Origin: Collinsella sp. AM17-1
GTDB taxonomy: Bacteria > Actinomycetota > Coriobacteriia > Coriobacteriales > Coriobacteriaceae
Reading direction: 5' to 3'
Length of the DNA stretch: 46,801 bases
Assembly: GCF_003470665.1 (NCBI RefSeq)
Contig: NZ_QRJZ01000020.1
Coordinates: forward strand, 1 to 46,801
Shown: positions 37,026 to 45,691 of the stretch, piece after piece
Numbering within the stretch: the stretch's first letter is position 1
Layout of the letters: the number at the start of each line of letters is the position of its first letter
Position numbers and translations under genes: made by a program
The notes under the pieces: model-generated
Told to the model about the DNA's origin: nothing
The model's database searches: none
What the model saw: the letters and a program-made list of their open reading frames with translations, nothing else

Positions 37026-37118
37026 TGCGGTGACTTTGGGGCAGCCCGGTTTCCCGTTGGCCGGCGCCCCCACGCATAACCCTTATGTCGGTGGGCTGAT
37101 GTGTTGCGTCCCTGAGGA

Positions 37119-38255
37119 CTACAAAGTCGAAATGAAGGTGGACAGGCGGCGGAGGCCCTTGTCCAGATTTTCATCGCTTACGCAGTAGCTTAGGCGGATG
37201 TGGCCTTCGGTGCCGAAGCAGTCTCCCGGGACTAGGGCTACGTTTGCCTCTTTGATGGCTTTGATGCAGAAGGCTTCGCTGGTTAGGCCGAACTTTTTGA
37301 TGCTCGGGAAAGTGTAGAAGGCTCCTGCGGGCTCTACTACGTCGAGGCCCATGTTGTTGAGGGCTGTAAGAACTCGTTTGCGGCGGGCTCGGTAGACTTT
37401 GAGCATGGGGGTTGGGTCGACGGTGAGGGCTCGGGCTGCGGCGTCCATTTCGAAGGAGACGGCGCTCGATACTAGGTATTGGTGAGCCTTGGCGATCTCG
37501 GCGATGACGGGTGCCGCTGCTGCGAGCCAACCCAGGCGCCAGCCGGTCATAGCCCATGGCTTGGAGAAGCTCTCGATGACTACCGTCTGTTCACGCAGCT
37601 CCGGGTGGCGCTGGGCAAAGCGCTCGTAGCCATCCGCATAGACCAGACGGTTGTACACGTCGTCGCAGACCACGTAGATACCCGCCTGCTCTGCCACGCG
37701 CGCCACGGCATCGAGTGAGGCCGCGTTGAGAATGCAGCCCGTGGGGTTATTGGGCGAGCAGATGACGATGGCCTTGGTCGCCGGCGTCACGCAGGCACGA
37801 AGCGCGTCCTCGTCAATCTGGAATTGCGCGGGCTCCGTATCCAAGAAGACCGCCTTGGCGTGGTTGGCCACGACGGTGCTCTCGTACAGGCCAAAGGCAG
37901 GCGTGGGGATAATGGCCTCGTCGCCGGGGTTGAGCATAGCCATGAATGTTGCCGACAGGGCCTCGGTCGCGCCGTCGGTTAGGATGACCTCGTCGGCCGA
38001 AAACGTAAGGCCCGCGTCGCCCATATATGCGGACAGCGCCTCGCGCAGGGCGGGGCGACCGTTGTTGGGCGGATAGTGCGTGTCACCGCGGTCCAGCGCG
38101 GCGGTCACCTCGGCGCTAATCACATCGGGCGTGGGAAAATCGGGCTCGCCAAGCGCAAGCGCGATGCACCCCGGGTGCTGGGCGGCGAGCGCGTTGATCC
38201 GGCGGATACCGGAGGGCTTAAGCGTGGCAAGCGAGGTATTCATGGGCAGTCGCAT
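37119..38255 (-). CDS. Pyridoxal-phosphate aminotransferase, class I/II (AspC/PatA-like)
   Basis: A fold-type I aminotransferase (378 aa). LALGEPDFPTPDVI, SPNNPTG (168-174) and the PLP-binding Lys232 in ESFSKPWAMTGWRLGW are present, with the substrate-carboxylate Arg near the C-terminus (GHIRLSYC). Probably aspartate, aromatic or N-acetyl-diaminopimelate type; substrate cannot be fixed from sequence. ATG behind AAAGGA. No separate terminator is seen before the giant hairpin, which may serve that role. Confidence 0.9.
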   Translation of the reverse strand: MRLPMNTSLATLKPSGIRRINALAAQHPGCIALALGEPDFPTPDVISAEVTAALDRGDTHYPPNNGRPALREALSAYMGDAGLTFSADEVILTDGATEALSATFMAMLNPGDEAIIPTPAFGLYESTVVANHAKAVFLDTEPAQFQIDEDALRACVTPATKAIVICSPNNPTGCILNAASLDAVARVAEQAGIYVVCDDVYNRLVYADGYERFAQRHPELREQTVVIESFSKPWAMTGWRLGWLAAAAPVIAEIAKAHQYLVSSAVSFEMDAAARALTVDPTPMLKVYRARRKRVLTALNNMGLDVVEPAGAFYTFPSIKKFGLTSEAFCIKAIKEANVALVPGDCFGTEGHIRLSYCVSDENLDKGLRRLSTFISTL

Positions 38256-38348
38256 GGCGTTCCTTTCGTAAGGGTTGCACTAGGATAGCGCGGCGAAGCG
38301 TCACCAGACGGTGTAACCTAAACGGAAACGAGCCGGAAAGGAGATGGC

Positions 38349-39011
38349 ATGGAGACAATCACGCGTGGCGACGTACCAAAAACACTGCACACCATTGCGT
38401 ATATCAGTATTCCCAATAGCGCCGATCTTGGTTTTTTGCTCTGGGACCTGCAGGATGCCATCGCCGCCTATGCCCGGTTTTCCGACACCGTACTCCCCCG
38501 CCCGGTCGACTTGAAGGCAAATGACGCCGGCAGCGTTGCCGATGGCATCGTGCTAGCCATTGAAGATGTGGCTGACGATGAGACGTTGACAGCCATCGAG
38601 CAGGCGCTTGAGCGCTTTGGCGGTACGGGAACGCGCGTCTATGCCGCGATTCGAACCGTACAACAGGGCACTGAGCAGGCGCGTGAGACCGCCGTTCGCC
38701 TGCACAAGGCATGTGAGCGCCATGACCAATTGTGGTGTGGCGGCGTTGCCATCTGCGCCGGCAGCGGCATTGCGGCGCTTCGTCGCTCCCCGCGCATGGG
38801 ACTCTTGCGGCGACCGTTTTCGGAAGCGATGGATAAGCTTGTGGGCGCTGTGCGCATGGGCTGCTCCGTCGAGCATGCACAGCGACTTGGCGGCGGCAAT
38901 GCCGCCAACGTCGACGCCGACGGCATGGTTTGCGCCGAGCCAGCCGTGCCCGCGCCGATCTGGCGAGGCGTTCTGAAACGTCTGGGCGCCCACGCTCAAA
39001 CAAAAATCTAA
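38349..39011 (+). CDS. Protein of unknown function
   Basis: A 220-aa soluble protein on the plus strand with a strong AAAGGAG ribosome-binding site. I do not recognise it with confidence. The C-terminal half (KACERHDQLWCGGVAICAGSGIAALRR...RRPFSEAMDKLVGAV) faintly resembles the later part of flavodoxin-like NAD(P)H-dependent reductases, and the N-terminal half has ISIPNSADLGF, but no phosphate-binding loop typical of flavodoxins is clear. It ends one base from the convergent glycosylase gene, with no terminator between them. Confidence 0.75.
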   Translation: METITRGDVPKTLHTIAYISIPNSADLGFLLWDLQDAIAAYARFSDTVLPRPVDLKANDAGSVADGIVLAIEDVADDETLTAIEQALERFGGTGTRVYAAIRTVQQGTEQARETAVRLHKACERHDQLWCGGVAICAGSGIAALRRSPRMGLLRRPFSEAMDKLVGAVRMGCSVEHAQRLGGGNAANVDADGMVCAEPAVPAPIWRGVLKRLGAHAQTKI

Positions 39012-39012
39012 A

Positions 39013-39576
39013 TTAAATAACAGCCCAATCAACGGCATCGCGCCAGCGCTCGACAAGGCGTTCCAGGCGCCATGCCGCATTGGCGGGACTTGTCGACGGC
39101 AGAACGATGGCGGGCAGCCCGGTGCGTTCTTGTAGATAGCGCTTGTAGAGTCGGCCAGCTGTACCACCGTTGCATATCGCCTGCTCAATGGGAGCTGCGC
39201 CGGTAATGCGCTCGATATGTGCCGGCACAACGTTTTTGATGCTGGCGTCACTCGAACCCTTAATGTCGCAGCTCTCGATCACGTCCCACAGGGCCACACC
39301 GCCGTTGAGCAGCATAGCCCGCTTGGCGGCAATCGAGGCGTCGAGCGTCGCCGGCTCGCCACTCGCCAAAGCGTCGCCCTCGTTGGGCGGCACGGACGCA
39401 CCAAGGCACGCGGCCATCACGCGCCAAAAGCGGTTCTGGGGATTACCGTAATAGAAGGCATTGGCACGCGAGAGCACCGAGGGAAACGACCCCAACACCA
39501 AAACGCGCGAGCGCTCGTCAAACACGGGCTCAAACCCATGCTCAATATGTTGATAGCCCTCGTCGGACGCAGCCAT
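39013..39576 (-). CDS. Hypoxanthine-DNA glycosylase (uracil-DNA glycosylase superfamily)
   Basis: A 187-aa protein with VLVLGSFPSVLSR near the N-terminus, YYGNPQNRFWRVMAACLG, and the C-terminal PSTSPANAAW, the pattern of the family 6 (deoxyinosine-excising) branch of the UDG superfamily. It would remove deaminated adenine from DNA. ATG start 3 bases after the GH13 stop, so it is probably co-transcribed with that unrelated gene. Confidence 0.86.
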   Translation of the reverse strand: MAASDEGYQHIEHGFEPVFDERSRVLVLGSFPSVLSRANAFYYGNPQNRFWRVMAACLGASVPPNEGDALASGEPATLDASIAAKRAMLLNGGVALWDVIESCDIKGSSDASIKNVVPAHIERITGAAPIEQAICNGGTAGRLYKRYLQERTGLPAIVLPSTSPANAAWRLERLVERWRDAVDWAVI

Positions 39577-39579
39577 GGC

Positions 39580-40956
39580 CTAGGCCCTCAACAGATAGCG
39601 CACCTCGTAGGGCGCAAGCTCAAGGGAGCCCGCCAGCTCGACCGTGGGTGCATCGTCGGCAAGCAGGTCGACGAAGGAGCCGTTGAGTTCGCCAGCTCCA
39701 AAGGTATAGGGCTCGTTCACGGCATTGACCGCCACGAGCACCGTCGCGCCGTCGCAGGCGCGCTCGAACAGCAGCTGCTTGTTCTGGATCACCACGCTAC
39801 GGTACGCGCCGTAGTTGAGAGCGCGTGCCGCCGCGTCGTTTGCCGAGCGCAGGTGCGCGAGCTGCTTGATGAACGTCGTCAGCTCGTTGGGCGCAGGCGC
39901 ATTGAGCGCAGGTCGCAGCGCCCAGTCGCCATCGGAGCCGCCCTTTTCGCCGACAATTCCCCACTCGCTGCCATAGTAGACGCACGGGATGCCCGGCATG
40001 CCAAAGAGCATGCCATAGGCGGGGCGCAGGCACGACTTGTCGGTGAGGATGCTTGCTAGGCGCGGCACGTCGTGGTTGTCGACAAACGACAGCAGGTGCT
40101 TGCCGCGGTAGATGCACCAGGGGTCGCCGCCAAACTGACGGTGCAGCGAGTGCGCGATCTCGAACATATTGACCGAGTTAAAGCTGGAATACAGGCCCTT
40201 GTAGCACTCGTAGTTGGTGCAGGAATCGAGCATCTCGTCGTTGACGATCTGGTTGTAGTCGCCGTGGAGCGTCTCGCCGATCAGCACAAAGTCGGGCTTG
40301 AGCTCACGGGTAAAGGCATGCAGGCGGCGCATAAAGTCGCGGTCGAGCATATAGGCAACGTCCAGGCGCAGACCGTCGACGCCAAAGACGTCGGCCCAAC
40401 GGCGCACGGACTCGAGCAGGTAATCGACCACAGCGGGATTTTGCAGGTTGAGCTTCACAAGCTCAAAATGGCCTTCCCAGCCCTCGTACCAAAAGCCATC
40501 GCCATAGCAGGAGTCGCCGTCAAAGCTAATGTGGAACCAATCCTTGTAGGGCGAGTCCCACTTGCGCTCCTGCACGTCGCGGAAGGCCCAAAAACCGCGG
40601 CCGACGTGGTTGAAGACGGCATCGAGCACCACGCGGATGCCATGGGCATGCAGCGTGTCGCATACGGCGGCAAAGTCGGCGTCCCCACCCAGGCGGCGGT
40701 CGATGTGGCGCAGGCTGCGTGTATCGTAGCCGTGGCTATCAGATTCGAGCGGCGGGTTGATGAGTACAGCGCCAACACCGAGTTTTTGCAGGTAGTCGGC
40801 CCATTGGGCGATCTTCATGATGGGCGCATCGGGGTTTGGCGCGGCGTTAGCAGCCTGGGCGAGCTCATCCTCGGCAACGGGCGCGGCGTTTTCGCGCGGA
40901 GCTCCGCAAAAGCCCAGCGGATAGATCTGATAGAACGTCGTCTCGTATGCCCACAT
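39580..40956 (-). CDS. GH13 alpha-amylase family glycosyl hydrolase
   Basis: A (beta/alpha)8 glucosidase (458 aa) acting on alpha-glucans. Nucleophile Asp199 in DGLRLDVA, acid/base Glu228 in GETLHGD, transition-state Asp296 in FVDNHD, and DAVFNHVG for region I. There is no signal peptide and no N-terminal starch-binding domain, so it acts in the cytoplasm, probably on maltodextrins (cyclomaltodextrinase/neopullulanase type). A short C-terminal beta domain ends in LAPYEVRYLL. ATG behind GGGAGG. Confidence 0.9.
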   Translation of the reverse strand: MWAYETTFYQIYPLGFCGAPRENAAPVAEDELAQAANAAPNPDAPIMKIAQWADYLQKLGVGAVLINPPLESDSHGYDTRSLRHIDRRLGGDADFAAVCDTLHAHGIRVVLDAVFNHVGRGFWAFRDVQERKWDSPYKDWFHISFDGDSCYGDGFWYEGWEGHFELVKLNLQNPAVVDYLLESVRRWADVFGVDGLRLDVAYMLDRDFMRRLHAFTRELKPDFVLIGETLHGDYNQIVNDEMLDSCTNYECYKGLYSSFNSVNMFEIAHSLHRQFGGDPWCIYRGKHLLSFVDNHDVPRLASILTDKSCLRPAYGMLFGMPGIPCVYYGSEWGIVGEKGGSDGDWALRPALNAPAPNELTTFIKQLAHLRSANDAAARALNYGAYRSVVIQNKQLLFERACDGATVLVAVNAVNEPYTFGAGELNGSFVDLLADDAPTVELAGSLELAPYEVRYLLRA

Positions 40957-41028
40957 AGCAACCTCCCGGTAAGCTCAACACAACGCCATCCATTGTATGC
41001 CTGCCGTGCATCCCCTCCCCCAAAATAA

Positions 41029-41093
41029 GTTGCGGTGAAATAGGGACTGTTGAGACCAATAAACCGGGCAAACAGTCTCTATTCCACCGCAAC
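41029..41093. repeat. REP-like hairpin GTTGCGGTGAAATAG, copy 1
   Basis: 23-bp arms (41029-41051 and 41071-41093, 21 of 23 paired) with a 19-base loop. The outer GTTGCGGTG-R-AATAG and the preceding CAAAA-Y-AAG are shared with the element at 45471-45535, while the inner bases and the loop differ. It lies between the GH13 and MFS genes. Confidence 0.8.
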
Positions 41094-41109
41094 TGATGAG
41101 GGGACGTGA

Positions 41110-42306
41110 TTAGGCGACGGGCTTTGCACGGCGTATGGCCGGGAACAGCACGGTGATGGCGAGGATGACGCCCACGACGGTAATCGCCCCGCCCGCGAAG
41201 CCAATCCAAGCGATACCGGGACCCGAAACCACGGCGCCACCAATCGCCGTGCCCGTACCAATACCCAGGTTGAACAGGCCCGAGAAGATCGACATGGCGA
41301 CGGCCGACGAATCCGCCGGCGTGTACTTGATGAGCTCGGCCTGAAACGCCACATTGAAGGCCGTGGCGCAGCAGCCCCATAGCGCGCACACAGCGAGAAC
41401 CGCAGCGAGCGACGATGCGGCCGAACCCATGAGCAGCAGGGCCACCGGCACGCCGGAGAGCGTGATAGCCAAGAACGGGAAGCGATGCCCATCGAAAAGG
41501 CGGCCAAACAGCCAGCTTCCGAGCAGACCAGAGCAGCCAAACGCCGTCAGCGTCATGGTGATGGCGCCCGCGTCGACGTGCGCGACCTGCGCCAGGAAGG
41601 GCTCGATATAGCTGTAGCTTGCGTAATAGCCGGTCGCCATAAAGACCGTGACCGCGTAGAGCGCGATCAGGAACGGGTTCTTGAGCAGCTCGGGCAGCTG
41701 TTTGACGGTAAAGCGCTCGCCCGCCGGCATGGCCGGGAACACCGCGGCTTGGTACACAACCGCGGCGGCAGAGAAGGCCCCGACCACGGCGAACGTCATG
41801 CGCCAGCCCACGGCCAGCCCGATGGCGCGGCCGATCGGCAGGCCAAAGATCTGCGCGATGGACGAGCCCGTGGCGATCATGCTAATGGCGAGCGCCCCGT
41901 GGTGACTGTCGACCAGGCGCGAGGCCATGATCGAGGCGACCGACCAGAACACGGCATGCGCGCAGGCGACCACCAGACGCGCGCAAACCAAAATAGGATA
42001 GGTGGGCGCCACGGCGGACAGGAACTGGCCCAGCGAGAACACGGCAAGCACACCGAGCAGCATGCGCTTGAACTCGAAGCGCGAGGCGAACACCATAAGC
42101 GGCAACGACAGCAGCATGACGCCCCAGGCGTAGACCGAGATCATGATGCCGGCCTGGGCCTCGGTGAGCGAGAACGACGCGGCAATATCAGTCAGAAGGC
42201 CGATGGGCATAAACTCCGACGTGTTGAACACGAACGCACAACAGGCGAGCCCGATAAGAGGGAGCCACTGCTTGAGTGAGATGCCATCTTGTCTTGCCTG
42301 ACTCAT
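41110..42306 (-). CDS. MFS transporter, sugar-efflux (SotB/AraJ)-like
   Basis: A 12-helix major facilitator (398 aa) of the DHA1 drug/sugar efflux type. The N-terminal helix carries CAFVFNTSEFMPIGLLTDIAASF, the SotB/YdeA-family signature, then the loop ASRFEFKRML. It probably exports sugars or small drugs by proton antiport. ATG 42306 has GGAG nine bases upstream; an in-frame TTG at 42321 is less likely. Confidence 0.87.
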   Translation of the reverse strand: MSQARQDGISLKQWLPLIGLACCAFVFNTSEFMPIGLLTDIAASFSLTEAQAGIMISVYAWGVMLLSLPLMVFASRFEFKRMLLGVLAVFSLGQFLSAVAPTYPILVCARLVVACAHAVFWSVASIMASRLVDSHHGALAISMIATGSSIAQIFGLPIGRAIGLAVGWRMTFAVVGAFSAAAVVYQAAVFPAMPAGERFTVKQLPELLKNPFLIALYAVTVFMATGYYASYSYIEPFLAQVAHVDAGAITMTLTAFGCSGLLGSWLFGRLFDGHRFPFLAITLSGVPVALLLMGSAASSLAAVLAVCALWGCCATAFNVAFQAELIKYTPADSSAVAMSIFSGLFNLGIGTGTAIGGAVVSGPGIAWIGFAGGAITVVGVILAITVLFPAIRRAKPVA

Positions 42307-42352
42307 ATATAACGTCTCCAATCATTTTGAGCGGAGGCGATTATATAGCAAC

Positions 42353-42385
42353 GGCCCCGCATCCGTCAGCAACAGATGCGGGGCC
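42353..42385 (-). terminator. Hairpin after feoAB
   Basis: An 11-bp perfect stem (GGCCCCGCATC 42353-42363 with 42375-42385), 11-base loop, 42 bases past the feoAB stop. The minus-strand tail is AU-rich but not a U-run, so termination may be partial. Confidence 0.6.
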
Positions 42386-42427
42386 GCAATCAACTCAATA
42401 CACAGGGGTTGCGCCGTCAATAAATAG

Positions 42428-44788
42428 CTAAGCCAACCCCAGCAATATGCCCGCCGAATGCACGACAAACGCCACGATCCAGGCGACCGTCACCTGAAAC
42501 GCGAATACGGCCACGGCATAGCGCGCGCCCAACTCGCTCTTGACGGCGCCGATGGATGCCACGCAAGGCGGGTACAGCAGCGTAAAGACCAAGAACACGT
42601 AGGCGGTAAACGGCGAAAACATGGCTGACAGTGCCGCGGGAGAGGTTGCGCCCAAAAGCACCGTGAGCGTCGAGATGACGCTCTCTTTGGCAATAAGTCC
42701 GGTGACGAGCGCCGTGGATGCACGCCAGTCGCCAAAACCGAGCGGGGCCAGCACCGGCGCGATGATGCTACCCAGACCAGCAAGCAGGCTTTGCGACTGG
42801 TCGGCGACCACGTTAAAGCGGATATCGAACGTCTGCAGGAGCCAGATGACCACCGTAGCGGCAAAGATAATGGTAAAGGCCTTGGTGATGAAGTCCTTGG
42901 CCTTATCCCATGCCAGCATCACCGTCGTCTTGACGCTCGGCAGGCGGTAATTGGGAAGCTCCATGATAAACGGAACCGGGTCGCCCTTAAATGCCGTGCG
43001 GTTGAGCACCAAAGCCGCGATGCAGCCGACCACGATGCCGATCAGATAGAGCGAGACCATGGCGGGAACTGTCGCTTGCGGGAAAAACGCCCCGCACAAC
43101 AGACCGTAGACCGGCAGCTTGGCCGAGCAGCTCATAAACGGCGTGAGCATGACCGTCATCTTGCGGTCGTGCTCGGATGGGAGCGTACGGGTCGACATGA
43201 TAGCCGGCACGGTGCAGCCAAAACCGACGAGCATGGGCACGAAGCTACGGCCCGACAGGCCAAAACGACGCAGCACCTTATCCATGACAAAGGCAACGCG
43301 CGCCATGTAGCCCGAGTCTTCCAGAATGGAGAGGAACAAAAAGAGCACGACGATAATCGGCAGGAAGGTCAGCACGCTGCCCACGCCCGTAAGCACGCCG
43401 TCAACAGCCAGCGAGCGCACCACGTCGTTGGTGCCGAACGCCTTGAGGCCCGCATCGGCCGAGGCGATGACGGCAGCGATGCCGTCCTCCATGAGCCCTT
43501 GCAACGCCGCGCCGATCACGCCAAACGTCAGCCAAAAGACGAGGCCCATGATCACCAGGAACGCCGGAATGGCTGTGTAACGACCTGTCAGGATGCGGTC
43601 AATCTTGACGGAGCGCACGTGCTCGCGGCTCTCGTGCGGCTTGACGACGCAACGCCCGCACACGTCGCCGATAAAGCTAAAACGCATATCGGCCAGCGCA
43701 GATAGGCGGTCGGTGCCGGCCTCGCCCTCCATCTGGGTGATGATGTGCTCGATAGCGTCGAGCTCATTGCGATCCAGGTGAAGCGCCTCGGTTACCAGCT
43801 CATCGCCCTCGACCAGTTTGGTCGCCGCAAAGCGCACCGGAATGTGCGCCGTCACGGCATGGTCCTCGATCAGGTTAGCAATACCGTGGATGCAGCGATG
43901 CAGCGCACCGCCGTCCGGACCGTCGGGCGCACAAAAGTCCAGGCGACCAGGGCGCTCGCGGAACCGTGCCACGTGCAGGGCGTGGTCCACCAGCTCGCCG
44001 ATGCCCTCGTTGCGGGCAGCGCTAATGGGGACAACGGGCACGCCCAACAGGCTCTCGAGCAGGTTGACGTCCACGGCGCCGCCGTTAGCGGTCACCTCGT
44101 CCATCATGTTGAGCGCGATGACCATAGGACGGTCAAGCTCCATGAGCTGCAGTGTCAGGTACAGGTTACGCTCGATGTTGGTGGCGTCAATGATGTCGAT
44201 GATGGCGTCGGGGTTTTCGTCCAAGATGAATTGGCGGCTGACGATCTCTTCGCCCGTGTACGGCGACAGCGAATAGATGCCGGGCAGGTCGGTAACGCTT
44301 GCCTCGGGATGGTTACGGATAGTGCCGTCCTTGCGGTCGACCGTCACGCCGGGAAAGTTACCGACGTGCTGGTTGGAACCTGTCAGTTGGTTGAACAACG
44401 TGGTCTTGCCGCAGTTTTGGTTGCCAGCGAGGGCAAAGTGCAGCGGCGCGCCCTCGGGCACGGCCGTCTTTGCCGCACGGGGCGAATACGTCCCCTCGCC
44501 CAGGGCCGGATGCTCCGTCGTGCCGATTGCGGCGTTAGCGCGCGGACCCGTATCGGTGTCGTGAATACCCACGAGCTCGATGCGAGCGGCATCGTCCTTG
44601 CGCAGCGTCAACTCGTAGCCACGCAGGCGAATCTCGAGCGGGTCGCCCATGGGGGCGTACTTCATCATGGTGACTTCGGTGCCCGGCGTCAGGCCCATGT
44701 CCAAAATATGCTGACGGAGCGCCTGGTCGTCGGATGTCACCGATGCGACAACGGCGTCCTTTCCAATCTCGAGTGTATCGAGCTTCAC
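42428..44788 (-). CDS. feoB: Ferrous iron transporter, FeoA-FeoB fusion
   Basis: A 786-aa Fe(II) permease. An SH3-like FeoA domain (1-73, LRQHILDMGLTPGTEV, MGDPLEIRLRGYELTLRK) is fused to FeoB. The G domain has G1 GNQNCGKTT (122-130), G3 DLPG (167-170) and G4 NMMD (227-230). About eight membrane helices follow, with gating-type motifs (FVPMLVGFGCTVPAIMSTR, KESVISTL). In most bacteria FeoA and FeoB are separate. GTG start behind AAAGGAT. Two GGTTAACC palindromes upstream suggest iron-dependent control. Confidence 0.94.
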   Translation of the reverse strand: MKLDTLEIGKDAVVASVTSDDQALRQHILDMGLTPGTEVTMMKYAPMGDPLEIRLRGYELTLRKDDAARIELVGIHDTDTGPRANAAIGTTEHPALGEGTYSPRAAKTAVPEGAPLHFALAGNQNCGKTTLFNQLTGSNQHVGNFPGVTVDRKDGTIRNHPEASVTDLPGIYSLSPYTGEEIVSRQFILDENPDAIIDIIDATNIERNLYLTLQLMELDRPMVIALNMMDEVTANGGAVDVNLLESLLGVPVVPISAARNEGIGELVDHALHVARFRERPGRLDFCAPDGPDGGALHRCIHGIANLIEDHAVTAHIPVRFAATKLVEGDELVTEALHLDRNELDAIEHIITQMEGEAGTDRLSALADMRFSFIGDVCGRCVVKPHESREHVRSVKIDRILTGRYTAIPAFLVIMGLVFWLTFGVIGAALQGLMEDGIAAVIASADAGLKAFGTNDVVRSLAVDGVLTGVGSVLTFLPIIVVLFLFLSILEDSGYMARVAFVMDKVLRRFGLSGRSFVPMLVGFGCTVPAIMSTRTLPSEHDRKMTVMLTPFMSCSAKLPVYGLLCGAFFPQATVPAMVSLYLIGIVVGCIAALVLNRTAFKGDPVPFIMELPNYRLPSVKTTVMLAWDKAKDFITKAFTIIFAATVVIWLLQTFDIRFNVVADQSQSLLAGLGSIIAPVLAPLGFGDWRASTALVTGLIAKESVISTLTVLLGATSPAALSAMFSPFTAYVFLVFTLLYPPCVASIGAVKSELGARYAVAVFAFQVTVAWIVAFVVHSAGILLGLA

Positions 44789-44811
44789 GCGCTCATCCTT
44801 TCGTTAGACGC

Positions 44812-44836
44812 GGTTAACCGTTTACCGGGGTTAACC
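44812..44836. promoter_or_regulatory. Double GGTTAACC operator candidate before feoAB
   Basis: Two perfect GGTTAACC palindromes (44812-44819 and 44829-44836), 17 bases start to start, in the 121-base gap upstream of feoAB. They resemble the core of DtxR/IdeR-type sites (TTAGGTTAG-C-TAACCTAA). Placement 24-48 bases upstream of the GTG suits repression of the iron transporter. Confidence 0.5.
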
Positions 44837-44909
44837 AACTCGTAACGACAAATGATAGCGCTCTGAACTATTTTATAAAGTCAAATACCGATGTTTACCT
44901 GCGCAAACT

Positions 44910-45230
44910 TTATGCGGTGCGCCCCGAAGGCTCTTTACGCATACCGCTCAGCGAGATCGAAACGGAACCCGACCGCGCGGTAGCAGTGAGTCGATCACCC
45001 TCGACCGACCCCGTGCATGTAAAGGGCGCCTTGCCCATCAAGACGTGGGAGATAGTACCCAAGAGCTCAAAGAAATCGCCCTCAGCACGGGCACTCGAGA
45101 GAGCGATATTGAGACCCCTGACGTTTAGTACTGCCCTGAGCGCGCCGTTCACCCCATGTGAAAACGTCACCTCGCCGCGTCTACTCCCCACCGGCGTCTG
45201 GGCCGAAACCACATACGTACCCTCAAGCAT
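44910..45230 (-). CDS. Small protein of unknown function
   Basis: A 106-aa protein beginning MLEGTYVVSAQTPVGSRRGEV and ending with alternating, probably beta-strand segments (FTCTGSVEGDRLTATARSGSVSISLSGMRK). No signal peptide or membrane helix. The ATG at 45230 has a very strong GAGGAGG; upstream in-frame codons are rejected. It lies upstream of feoAB in the same direction, separated by the operator region. I do not recognise the family. Confidence 0.72.
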   Translation of the reverse strand: MLEGTYVVSAQTPVGSRRGEVTFSHGVNGALRAVLNVRGLNIALSSARAEGDFFELLGTISHVLMGKAPFTCTGSVEGDRLTATARSGSVSISLSGMRKEPSGRTA

Positions 45231-45354
45231 GGTTCCTCCTCTGAGTAGGCTTTTTGAAATGGCCATCTAGTCTACTTTGCTGCGAGACGGCTTGCCCAGA
45301 AACTGCAAGCACATAACGACGTTCAACCAACAGATTGCTGCAAGGAGGACAAGC

Positions 45355-45504
45355 GTGCAAGGGGGGCAGATTACATTTGGCACCACTTGCGCCAACGGAC
45401 GGGATGCGGAGCGACTGTGCAGGTGGATTCCGGATCGCCGCTTCCTCCGTCCCCCAGCGAATCAAAACAAGTTGCGGTGGAATAGTTCCTGTTTGATGCT
45501 TTAA
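45355..45504 (+). CDS. Possible small ORF, 49 aa
   Basis: GTG start with AAGGAGG six bases upstream on the plus strand; the product has TFGTTCANGRDAERLCRWIP. Its last 11 codons run into the left arm and loop of the REP-like hairpin, so the 3' end comes from a repeat. It may be a true small protein shortened by repeat insertion, or chance. The remaining bases of 45231-45691 hold the hairpin, a terminator and nothing else I recognise. Confidence 0.2.
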   Translation: MQGGQITFGTTCANGRDAERLCRWIPDRRFLRPPANQNKLRWNSSCLML

Positions 45505-45535
45505 CCAGCAAAAACAGGAACTATTTCGCCGCAAC
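45471..45535. repeat. REP-like hairpin GTTGCGGTGGAATAG, copy 2
   Basis: 24-bp arms (45471-45494 and 45512-45535, 22 of 24 paired) with a 17-base loop. Same overall length (65 bp) and outer sequence as 41029-41093, with a different inner stem (TTCCTGTTT against GGACTGTT). Confidence 0.8.
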
Positions 45536-45536
45536 A

Positions 45537-45578
45537 GCAAAAGCCCGCGCTGGCAACAAATGTCACCTGCGCGGGCTT
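45537..45578 (-). terminator. Terminator of the permease gene
   Basis: AAGCCCGCGC (45541-45550) pairs perfectly with 45569-45578; 18-base loop; the minus strand continues UUUUGCUGUUG into the adjacent REP-like hairpin. It is about 115 bases past the permease stop; nothing else is seen in that gap. Confidence 0.75.
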
Positions 45579-45691
45579 GGTGGGCGCTCACAAAGGCACG
45601 TTACAGAGGCCCACGTCAGTTATGGATTACCGAACGGCACCGGCACGCGACGCCTCCGTCGGCTTACCAAGCGATGAAGCTTGCCGCAGTC

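Noticed and set aside
45355..45504. Confident call of a new small gene.
   Set aside because: Good ribosome-binding site but only 49 codons, GTG start, and the end lies in a repeat; listed as a low-confidence feature only.
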